Shown piece by piece: positions 43,634-52,163 of a stretch of 64,000 nucleotides of DNA. How positions within the stretch are numbered: the first letter of the stretch is position 1; each line of letters begins with the position of its first letter. Where the stretch lies: contig NZ_BMDG01000002.1 in the NCBI RefSeq assembly GCF_014635665.1, positions 372,001-436,000 of the forward strand, given 5' to 3'. Below the pieces are notes generated by a model. That model did not search any database, had not been told where the DNA came from, and worked only from the letters and a program-made list of their open reading frames with translations. This stretch comes from Isoptericola cucumis. GTDB lineage: Bacteria; Actinomycetota; Actinomycetes; Actinomycetales; Cellulomonadaceae. The position numbers were made by a program, and so were the translations under genes.

Positions 43634-44596
43634 GCCCACACCGTCCGGCACCCCGGGCGCCGCCCCCGGCGGCGCCGCAGCCACCGCGGTACCCGGCGCG
43701 GCCCCCGCGACCGGTGCCGGGTCGCGGTCGCTGGCGGCCGACGCTTGGCGCCGCCTGCGCCGCCGGCCCGACGTGGTGACCGCGACCGTGGTGGTCGTGT
43801 TCTTCACCGTGATGGCCGCGTTCCCGGGGCTGTTCACCGACACCGACCCGAAGCGCTGCATCATCGGGGACTCGAAGATCCACCCCCAGGGTCTCGGCGC
43901 CACGCACCCGTTCGGTACGGACGTGCACGGCTGCGACGTCCTCGCCCAGCTCGCGCACGGCGCCCGGCCGTCGCTCCTCCTGGCGTTCGTCGTGGTGGGC
44001 GCGTCGCTGGTCATCGGGGTGGTGCTGGGGCTCCTCGCCGGGTACTACCTCGGCTGGGTGGACACCGTCGTGTCGCGCACGGTCGAGGTGTTCCTCGTGA
44101 TCCCGCTGCTGCTCGCCGCGCTGCTGCTGCTGTCGCTGTTCCACAACGTCAGCGTCGGGTCGGGCACCTTCGACGTGATCCTGCTGCCCGCGCTGGTGCT
44201 CACCCTGTTCGGCTGGATGGGCTATGCGCGGTACGTGCGCGCCAGCGTGCTGGAGGCGAAGAACCTCGACTACGTGACGGCGGCCCGCGCGCTGGGCGCG
44301 TCGGACGTGCGGATCATGCTGCGGCACGTGCTGCCCAACGCCATCGGCCCCGTCACGGCGCTCGTGCCCACCGCCATCGCGGGCGTGATCAGCGCCGAGG
44401 CGGTGCTCGCGTTCCTCGGTATCGGGGTGCGCCCGCCGGCGATCAGCTGGGGGATCATGATCACGCGGGGCTCGGAGTGGGTGACGGGCGGCTACGCCTA
44501 CCTGCTCGTCTTCCCGCTCGCGTGCCTCGTGCTGACGGTGCTCGCGCTCGTCGTCCTCGGCGACGCGCTGCGCGACGCCCTGGACCCGAGGCTGCG

Positions 44597-44600
<4 letters not shown>
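43626..44600 (+). CDS. Peptide ABC transporter permease (DppC type)
   Basis: The 324-aa DppC-like permease has a Pro/Ala-rich cytosolic tail (about 1-35), a first membrane segment (VVTATVVVVFFTVMAAFPGL), LGATHPFGTDVHGCDVLAQL (the DppC signature), and the ATPase-contact loop SVLEAKNLDYVTAARALGAS followed by RHVLPNAIGPVTALVP. AVLAFLGIGVRPPAISWGIM closes the family pattern. It shares a GTGA overlap with the first ATPase gene. Confidence 0.93.
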
Positions 44601-45755
<1,155 letters not shown>

Positions 45756-45763
<8 letters not shown>

Positions 45764-46913
45764 GGAGGGCCCGAAGGACGACGTCGTGCTGGAGGTGCGC
45801 GACCTGGCCAAGTCGTACCCGGTGCGCAGCGGGGTCGTGCTCAAGCGCACGGTCGGGCAGGTGCAGGCCGTGGACGGCGTCTCGCTCACGCTGCGGCGCG
45901 GTCGGACGCTGGGGCTCGTGGGGGAGTCCGGCTCCGGCAAGTCGACCCTCGCGCGCGTGCTGGTGGGGATCGAGAAGCCGACGCGGGGCACCGTGCTCGT
46001 CGACGGCGAGGACGTGTCGACGATGTCGCGGGCCGCGCGCCGCGAGCTGCGCCGCTCGGTCCAGATGGTCTTCCAGGACCCGTACACGTCGCTGAACCCG
46101 CGCATGTCGGTGGGGGACATCGTCGCGGAGCCGTTCCGGATCCACCCCGACGCCGTCCCCGCGGGGGGCCGCCGACAGGCCGTGGCCGAGCTGCTCGAGC
46201 TGGTCGGGCTCGACCCCGACCACGTGAACCGCTACCCGCACCAGTTCTCCGGCGGGCAGCGCCAGCGCATCGGCATCGCACGGGCGCTGGCGGTCAAGCC
46301 GCGCGTGCTCGTGTGCGACGAGCCGGTGTCCGCGCTCGACGTGTCCGTGCAGGGGCAGGTCATCAACCTGCTGGCGGACCTGCAGGACGAGCTGGGCCTG
46401 TCGTACCTGTTCATCGCGCACGACCTGGCCGTGGTGCGCCATATCGCCGACGAGGTCGCCGTCATGTACCTCGGCCGGGTCGTGGAGCAGGGGGTGGACC
46501 GGGACGTCTACGACGCGTCCGGCCACCCCTACACGCGTGCCCTGCTGTCCGCCGTGCCGGTGCCCGACCCGGCAGCCCAGGCCGACGACGAGGTGCTCCT
46601 GCTGGACGGCGACCCGCCCTCGCCCGCCGACCCGCCGTCCGGGTGCCGCTTCCACACCCGGTGCTGGCTGGCTCGCCAGCTGGCGTCCGGCACCGGCCCG
46701 GAGGCCGCGGACGCCGTCGAGACGGACGGCGGCCCGCGCGTGCCGCGGCGGTGCGCCACCGACGACCCGGTGCTCGTCCCGCTCGGCCGGCACGACGCGC
46801 ACGCCGCCGCGTGCCACTTCGTGGGCGCCGCGACGGCCGTGTCCGCCGCGCGCCGTCCCGACCCCGCGACCGTGCCCGACCCCGCGACCGTGCCCGACCC
46901 CCGAGGGAGCTGA
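45756..46913 (+). CDS. Peptide ABC transporter ATPase (DppF type)
   Basis: The 385-aa partner ATPase has Walker A LGLVGESGSGKSTLARVLVG, Q-loop VQMVFQDPYTSLNPRMSVGD, signature HQFSGGQRQRIGIARALAVK, Walker B VLVCDEPVSALDVSVQGQVI and H-loop FIAHDLAVV. The terminal region keeps CRFHTRCWLA but the second pair is spread out (RRCATD and AACHF) by an acidic insertion, so the Fe-S site may be altered. A final stretch contains DPATVP twice, from a small DNA duplication. It overlaps the DppD gene by 8 bp. Confidence 0.92.
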
Positions 46914-46916
46914 CCC

Positions 46917-47780
46917 GTGCCCGGACCGTCCGCCGACACCACCGCCGACACCACCACCGACACCACGACCGGCCGCACCACCGACGCGACCGACGACCGC
47001 GCCGGCCGCCCCGCCGTCGTCCTCGTCCAGAACTCGCCGCACAGCGGCCCGGGCCGGTTGCCGGGCTGGCTCGCCGAGGCGGGGATCGACGCCCGCGTGG
47101 TGCAGGGGGCGGAGCTGGCCGCCCGGGTGCCCGGGCTCGACGGCGTCCTCGACGCCGACGCCTCGGGCGACGCGCCGCCGGTGGCAGGGCTGGTCCTGCT
47201 CGGCGGCGGCCTGCTGCCGGACGAGGACGAGCGCGCCCCGTGGCTGCCGCACGAGCGGCGGCTGACCGACGCGGCGCTGGTTGCCGGGGTCCCGGTGCTG
47301 GGGATCTGCCTGGGCGGCCAGCTGCTCGCGCACGTCACGGGCGGCGAGGTGACGGCGAGGTCGGGCGAGACGGAGAAGGGGCTGTGCCCGGTACGGCTGC
47401 TGCCGGGCGCGGCCGACGACCCGCTGCTCGGGGGCCTGCGCGACGTGGCGGGCGGCGACGAGCTGCGCATGGTCGAGAGCCACGTCGACTCGATCACGGG
47501 CCTGCCGCCCGCGGCCGTGCACCTCGCGACGAGCGACGCGTGCACGGTGCAGGCGTTCCGCGTGGGCGAGGCGGCCTGGGGGCTGCAGTTCCACCCGGAG
47601 GCCGACCCGGACCGGATCGCCCGCTGGGACGCGGAGGAGCTCGCCGCGCTCGGGTACGACCGCGACGAGCTGCACGCCGCCGGGATGGCGAGGGCCGCGG
47701 AGAACGAGCGGCAGGCCCGCGCGCTGGCCGAGGCCTTCGCCGCCGTCGTCCACGCGCACCACGTCGGCGGGAGGCGCTGA
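46917..47780 (+). CDS. Class I glutamine-amidotransferase-like protein
   Basis: The 287-aa GATase-1 fold protein has the nucleophile Cys in VPVLGICLGGQLLAHVTGGE and the His-Glu pair in AWGLQFHPEADPDRI, so the triad is complete. The N-terminal 30 residues are Thr/Asp repeats. There is no fused synthetase domain, and no partner subunit is nearby, which makes it resemble GMP-synthase-like or gamma-glutamyl-hydrolase-like free-standing members. In this operon it could remove an amide or gamma-glutamyl group from the imported compound. It is followed by the serine hydrolase with a 1-bp overlap (TGATG). Confidence 0.85.
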   Translation: MPGPSADTTADTTTDTTTGRTTDATDDRAGRPAVVLVQNSPHSGPGRLPGWLAEAGIDARVVQGAELAARVPGLDGVLDADASGDAPPVAGLVLLGGGLLPDEDERAPWLPHERRLTDAALVAGVPVLGICLGGQLLAHVTGGEVTARSGETEKGLCPVRLLPGAADDPLLGGLRDVAGGDELRMVESHVDSITGLPPAAVHLATSDACTVQAFRVGEAAWGLQFHPEADPDRIARWDAEELAALGYDRDELHAAGMARAAENERQARALAEAFAAVVHAHHVGGRR

Positions 47781-48583
47781 TGCCGACGACCGGGACGCAC
47801 TCGGACGGCGTGGCCGTCGTCTCCTACCAGGTGCGGCGGGCGGGGGGCGCCGTGCTGGCCGCCCGGGGCGCCGACGAGCCGTACTACGCCGCCTCGACGG
47901 TGAAGCTCGCCGTGCTGGTCGCGGCGGCCCGCGGGCTGGAGGCCGGGACGCTGTCGCTCGATCAGAAGGTGGTCTCCACCGACACCTTCTCCTCGCAGGT
48001 CCCGGGCGCGCCGGACTACCGGATCGAGCCCGACGACCTGGACGACGGGATGCCCGCGCCCAGCACGACGATGCCGCTGGGCGACGTGCTCGAGCGCATG
48101 GTGGTGGTCTCGTCCAACGAGGCCACCAACATGGTCATCGAGCTGGTCGGGCTGCCCGCCACCAACCGGGTGCTGCAGGACGCCGGGGCGACCTCGAGCG
48201 TCGTCGGGCGCAAGTACAGCGACCTCGAGGCGGAGGCGCGCGGCGCGACGCACCGCACCACCGCGGCCGACCTCGCGGCGCTGATGTCCGCCGTCGTGAC
48301 GGGCCGGCTGACGGGGCCGGAGGCGACGTCGTGGACCCTGGAGCTGCTGGGGCGCCAGACGGACCGGCAGCTCACCGCGTCCGTGCCCGACCACGTGCCG
48401 CACGGGTCCAAGTCGGGCTGGGTGGACGGCATCCGGCACGACGTGGCGTTCGTGGGGCCGCCCGGCCCGGACGCGCTGGTCGTCGCGGTGTGCACGCGCG
48501 GCTACGCGGAGTCCGACGCCGAGGAGCTGCTGCGGGCGGTCGGCGCGCTGGCGCTCGACCTCACGGGCGCCCGGGAGCGGTAG
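47780..48583 (+). CDS. Class A beta-lactamase-like serine hydrolase, no signal peptide
   Basis: The 267-aa protein has all three active-site elements of the class A/DD-peptidase fold: SxxK in YYAASTVKLAVLVAAARGLE, SxN in MVVVSSNEATNMVIELVG and KSG in VPHGSKSGWVDGIRHDVAFV. The Omega-loop Glu typical of true class A lactamases is not obvious, though AEARGATHRTTAADLA is similar. Without a signal peptide it should be cytosolic, which is odd for a penicillin-binding fold and fits a hydrolase acting on an imported substrate. The last 23 bp overlap the converging MFS gene. Confidence 0.88.
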   Translation: MPTTGTHSDGVAVVSYQVRRAGGAVLAARGADEPYYAASTVKLAVLVAAARGLEAGTLSLDQKVVSTDTFSSQVPGAPDYRIEPDDLDDGMPAPSTTMPLGDVLERMVVVSSNEATNMVIELVGLPATNRVLQDAGATSSVVGRKYSDLEAEARGATHRTTAADLAALMSAVVTGRLTGPEATSWTLELLGRQTDRQLTASVPDHVPHGSKSGWVDGIRHDVAFVGPPGPDALVVAVCTRGYAESDAEELLRAVGALALDLTGARER

Positions 48584-49850
48584 GGCCCGCGGGCTCGTCG
48601 GGCGGCTGCGCGGTCGCGCGCCCGGACGCGACCCACATCGTCGCGGTCATGGTGCCGAGGACGCCGGCGATCAGGGCCAGGGGCACCGTCCACCCGCCGC
48701 TCGCCGCGTGCACGGCGCCCATCCAGGTCGGCGCGAGCGCGGCGCACGCGTAGCCCGCCGTCTGGATCGCGGCGGAGGCGCGGCGCGCGACCGACAGCAC
48801 CGGGCTGCGCTGGGCGACGAGCGTGAAGATCACCGTGAAGTTGCCGCCCTGCGCGGCGCCCGCGAGCCCGACCCACACCAGCCACAGGCCCGGCGCGACG
48901 AGCAGCCCCACCGGGAGCGACAGCCACATCGCCGCCATGACCATCGCGGTCGTGCGGGCGGACAGGGCACGGGCGAACGCGATCGGCACCAGGAACGACC
49001 CGGCCACCGCGCACAGCTGGAAGGGGGCCGACGCCCCGCCCGCCGCCGCGTCGGTCATGCCGAGCCGGTCCTGCAGGATGGCGGGCAGCCACGCCGTCAT
49101 CGCGTAGTAGCCGGTGGCCTGCCCGGCGAAGGCCACGGACAGCAGGACCGTCAGCCGGCGGGCCGACCGGCGCGCGCCGGGCGACAGCGCCGCCAGCTCG
49201 GCGCGGGCGGAGGGCGGCCGGGTGCTCGCCCGGGAGCCGCCGGGCGGGTCGCCGAGCCGCGCGAGGGCGCGCCCGGCGGGGACCCAGGCGACCAGCGCGA
49301 CGACCGCCAGCACGCCCCAGCCGGCCAGCGCCCACTGTCAGCCGAACGTCACGGCCAGCGGCACGGTCAGCATCGTGGTGAAGGTGGAACCGAGGTTCAT
49401 CGTCGCGCTGTACGCCCCGGTCACGGCGGCGGCGCGGCGCCGGAAGTCGCGCGTGATCAGCACGGGCACGGCCACGTTGCCGATGGTGATCGCGACGCCG
49501 ATGACGGCCGTCCCGACGAGCGCGACCGGCACGTTGCCGCCCGAGCGCAGGAGCGTCCCGGCGACGATCCCGCCGAGGGCGGCGCCGAGGGAGAGCTCCG
49601 GGCCCAGCCGGGCGACCGCCACGGACGCCAGCGGCGTGCACAGGGCGAAGCACAGCACCGGCACCGACGTGAGCAGGCCCACGCCGGCGGAGGACAGGCC
49701 GAGGCCGGCCGCGACGTCGTCGACCACGGGCGGCACCGACGTGATGGGCGCACGCAGGTTCAGCGCGACGAGCAGCAGCGCGCCGAGCAGCCAGCCGGTC
49801 CGCGCCGTGCCCCCGCCGCCCCCGTGGTCGTTCCTGGGGCGGCGCGTCAT
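48561..49850 (-). pseudogene. MFS transporter (CynX/NimT type) interrupted by in-frame TGA
   Basis: The N-terminal half (49850-49341) encodes MTRRPRNDHGGGGG, LNLRAPITSVPPVVDDVAAG and six or so membrane segments, ending PLAVTFG; then TGA (49340-49338); then the same frame continues QWALAGWGVLAVVALVAWVP through six more segments to 48561. Homologues read W at the stop position (FGW-W-AL), so one TGG-to-TGA change is the simplest explanation. Each half alone is not a functional MFS. The family exports or imports cyanate, nitroimidazole or other small compounds. It starts in an ATGA overlap with the MarR gene. A sequencing error is possible. Confidence 0.88.
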
Positions 49851-50356
49851 TCGTCGAACTGGGCGACGACGGTGCGCAGCAGGGCGGCGAGCTGGGGCCG
49901 CACCGCCGGGGGCAGGGCGTCCAGCACGCGCGCCTCGACGTCGAGCAGGTCGCTCATCGCCGCGTCGACGCGCTCGAGGCCGGCGCCGGTGAGCTGGACG
50001 AGGACGCCGCGCCGGTCGTCGGGGGAGCGGTGCCGCTCCACGAGCCCGCGCTTCTCGAGACGGTCGATGCGGTTGGTCATGGTGCCGCTGGTGACGAGTG
50101 TCTGCGCCACGAGCACGCCGGGCGAGAGCCGGTACGGCTCGCCCGCGCGCCGCAGGGCGGACAGGACGTCGAACTCCCAGGTCTCCAGCGCGTACCGGTC
50201 GAACGCGCCCCGCCGGGCCCGGTCGAGGTGCCGGGCGAGCCGGCTGACCCGCGAGAAGACGGTGAGCGGCTCGACGTCGAGGTCGGGGCGTTCCCGGCGC
50301 CAGGCCGCGACGATGCGGTCGACCTCGTCGCCGCCGTTCGTCGCCGTCTCGTCCAT
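49847..50356 (-). CDS. MarR-family repressor
   Basis: The 169-aa winged-helix repressor has a dimerisation helix (DEVDRIVAAWRRERPDLDVE), FDVLSALRRAGEPYRLSPGV, recognition helix LVTSGTMTNRIDRLEKRGLV, wing ERHRSPDDRRGVLVQLTGAG and C-terminal dimer helices. The ATG at 50356 is chosen because a TACCCT box stands 6 nt before it; a longer reading would start at a TTG inside the operator. It overlaps the broken MFS gene by 4 bp, so the two form an efflux/regulator operon under autorepression. Confidence 0.92.
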   Translation of the reverse strand: MDETATNGGDEVDRIVAAWRRERPDLDVEPLTVFSRVSRLARHLDRARRGAFDRYALETWEFDVLSALRRAGEPYRLSPGVLVAQTLVTSGTMTNRIDRLEKRGLVERHRSPDDRRGVLVQLTGAGLERVDAAMSDLLDVEARVLDALPPAVRPQLAALLRTVVAQFDE

Positions 50357-50362
50357 CCCGCG

Positions 50363-50400
50363 AGGGTACTCCGGATCTCTCGACGTCAAGACTCTTGACG
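50363..50400 (-). promoter_or_regulatory. MarR promoter and palindromic operator
   Basis: On the minus strand TTGACG (50389-50384), 15 nt, TACCCT (50368-50363), 6 nt, ATG. The perfect palindrome CGTCAAGA-c-TCTTGACG (50384-50400) covers the -35. Size and symmetry fit a MarR dimer site. Confidence 0.7.
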
Positions 50401-50401
50401 C

Positions 50402-50422
50402 GGCCTCGCCGCTGGCGAGGCC
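50402..50422. terminator. Hairpin GGCCTCGCC-gct-GGCGAGGCC
   Basis: A 9-bp perfect stem with a 3-nt loop lies next to the 79-bp palindrome, upstream of the MarR promoter. Confidence 0.6.
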
Positions 50423-50424
50423 GA

Positions 50425-50503
50425 CCCTGACGAAACGCGCGTGCTGAATTGATCCTCAAACCGCGGGTTTGAGGATCAATTCAGCACGCGCGTTTCGTCA
50501 GGG
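50425..50503. repeat. 79-bp palindrome, 38-bp perfect arms (long-palindrome family copy A)
   Basis: The arms run 50425-50462 and 50466-50503 around a 3-nt loop with no mismatch. The core CGTGCTGAATTGATCCTC is shared with the element at 56736-56800 apart from two bases. It lies between the stop of the alpha/beta hydrolase gene and the MarR operator. Confidence 0.95.
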
Positions 50504-50550
50504 GGGGAGGGGCCGGAGGGAGGGATCGGGCGGGGTGGGCGAGGTGCCGC

Positions 50551-51423
50551 TCAGGGGGTGTCGTGCGTGCGGCAGAACTCCTCGACCAGCGGCAGCACCT
50601 GGTCCGGCAGCTGCCACAGCACGCCGTGCCCGCCGCCCGGCACCAGCTCGACGCGTGAGTCCGCCACCAGCGCGGTGACCCGGTGCGCGGCGGCGACGGG
50701 GTCGCCCAGCCGGGTCTCGGCCCCGAAGATCGCCAGGGTGGGCGCGGTGATCGCGCGCAGCCGCTCGTCGGGCACCGGGCTCGGCCACGGCGTCCGGCGG
50801 CGGTAGGCCGTCGCGGCGCGCGCGAGCGCCCGGTCCTCGTCCGTCAGCGTCACCCCGGGCGTGAGCCACTCGTCGAGGCGCGCGAAGCTCTTCGCGGTGG
50901 GCACGGCGGCGGCCCGGACCATCCGCGCCACCACCTTGCGCGACGGCTTGACCAGTGCGGTGATGCCCTCGCCGAGGGTGAGGGTGGCCACGCGACCGGG
51001 GGCGCGGGCCGCGAGGAGCGTCGCGAACCAGGCGCCCTCGGAGTAGCCGAGGACGTGCGCGCGGTCGAGCCCCAGGCCGTCCAGCAGCTCGGCGCCCCAC
51101 GTGCCGTAGTCGTCTGCGCTCGTCAGGGGTGCCGTCTGGACGCTGCGGCCGGCGGTGCCGACGACGTCCGGCGCGTAGACGACGCGCTCGGCGGCCAGGC
51201 GCCCGACGACGCCGTGCCAGCTCAGCCCGGACCCGTTGAGGCCGTGCAGCAGCACGAGCGGGATCCCGTCGCCCGCCCCCGACCGGCGCACCCGGGTCGG
51301 GCCGAAGGAGGTGGGGACCGTGAGGTCGGTGGACGGCACGGGCCAGCGGGCGGCCAGGGCGTCGTACGCGGCCTCGTACCGCTCGCGCGCGTCGTCGTTC
51401 GTGAACCGGCCGGTCGTCGCCAT
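50551..51423 (-). CDS. Alpha/beta hydrolase
   Basis: The 290-aa cytosolic hydrolase has the oxyanion loop in IPLVLLHGLNGSGLSWHGVV, the nucleophile elbow in AHVLGYSEGAWFATLLAARA (Ser in G-Y-S-E-G), the acid near LAIFGAETRLGDP and the His in LVPGGGHGVLWQLP. The cap region is helical (SRKVVARMVRAAAVPTAKSF). The ATG at 51423 follows GGAGGAGG by about six bases, deciding the start. Two tandem TetR operators lie between it and the divergent regulator, so it is almost surely the regulator's target. Substrate unknown. Confidence 0.88.
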   Translation of the reverse strand: MATTGRFTNDDARERYEAAYDALAARWPVPSTDLTVPTSFGPTRVRRSGAGDGIPLVLLHGLNGSGLSWHGVVGRLAAERVVYAPDVVGTAGRSVQTAPLTSADDYGTWGAELLDGLGLDRAHVLGYSEGAWFATLLAARAPGRVATLTLGEGITALVKPSRKVVARMVRAAAVPTAKSFARLDEWLTPGVTLTDEDRALARAATAYRRRTPWPSPVPDERLRAITAPTLAIFGAETRLGDPVAAAHRVTALVADSRVELVPGGGHGVLWQLPDQVLPLVEEFCRTHDTP

Positions 51424-51445
51424 GGGTGCCCTCCTCCAGGTTTGG

Positions 51446-51483
51446 TGGTATGAACGTACCATCAAAATGGTATGCACGTATCA
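51446..51483. promoter_or_regulatory. Two tandem palindromic operators for the TetR protein
   Basis: TGGTATGAACGTACCA (51446-51461) and TGGTATGCACGTATCA (51468-51483) are near-identical 16-bp palindromes whose starts are 22 bp apart, i.e. two helical turns. They fill the hydrolase/TetR divergent gap. Confidence 0.75.
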
Positions 51484-51513
51484 TCTCGACGGTCGACGAT
51501 GGAGGAGGGACCG

Positions 51514-52131
51514 GTGCCACGACGGGTGGACCATGCGCAGCGGCGGCGGCAGATCACGGACGCGAGCCGCCGCGTCGTCGCCCGGGGCGGCCTGGAGGCG
51601 GCCACGTTCCAGGCCGTCGCGGCCGAGGCCGGCGTCTCCGTCCGCCTGGTCCAGTACTACTTCGGCAACAAGCACGGGCTCCTGGTCGCGACCCACCGCG
51701 CGGTGATCGAGGACGCCGCCGGCCGGTTCGGGCCCGGCGGCACCCCGCCGCCGGGCGCCGGCGCCCCCGCCCCGCGGGCCGTGCTCGCCGCCGTCGTCGG
51801 CGCGCTGCTCCCGCTCGACGACGACCGCCGCGCGGACGCCGTCGTGCTCGCGGCCTTCCACGCCGCGGCGCTCACCGACGCCGACGTGGCGCCGGACGAG
51901 CTGCTGGGTGCGCCGCGCGCTCTCGTGGACCTCGTCGCCGCACAGCTCGCGGCGGCCGACGGCGGTGGCGGGGCGGACGGCGGGGCGAGGCTGGACGCCG
52001 AGCTCGTGCTCGCCGCCGCCGCCGGTCTCACGCAGGGGCTGCTCGCCGGGCACGTCACCGAGCAGACGGCGCTCGCCGTCGTCGAGCGGCTGCTCGACCG
52101 CCTGCTGGGCGCACGGGACACGACCGCCTGA
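51514..52131 (+). CDS. TetR-family repressor
   Basis: The 205-aa regulator has an N-terminal helix-turn-helix (RRQITDASRRVVARGGLEAA, then TFQAVAAEAGVSVRLVQYYF and GNKHGLLVATHRAVIEDAAG) of the AcrR/BetI subgroup and an all-helical ligand domain (LPLDDDRRADAVVLAAFHAA). The GTG at 51514 follows GGAGGAGGGA by three to four bases; an ATG at 51499 is an alternative. It is divergent from the hydrolase gene and shares the paired operators, so autoregulation is expected. Confidence 0.9.
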   Translation: MPRRVDHAQRRRQITDASRRVVARGGLEAATFQAVAAEAGVSVRLVQYYFGNKHGLLVATHRAVIEDAAGRFGPGGTPPPGAGAPAPRAVLAAVVGALLPLDDDRRADAVVLAAFHAAALTDADVAPDELLGAPRALVDLVAAQLAAADGGGGADGGARLDAELVLAAAAGLTQGLLAGHVTEQTALAVVERLLDRLLGARDTTA

Positions 52132-52163
52132 GCGCGACCGCCGCCGCGCCGGCCCGGTCCAGG

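Noticed and set aside
47780-48583. Antibiotic-resistance beta-lactamase
   Set aside because: The fold is right, but there is no signal peptide, the Omega-loop Glu is not obvious and the gene is embedded in a transport operon.
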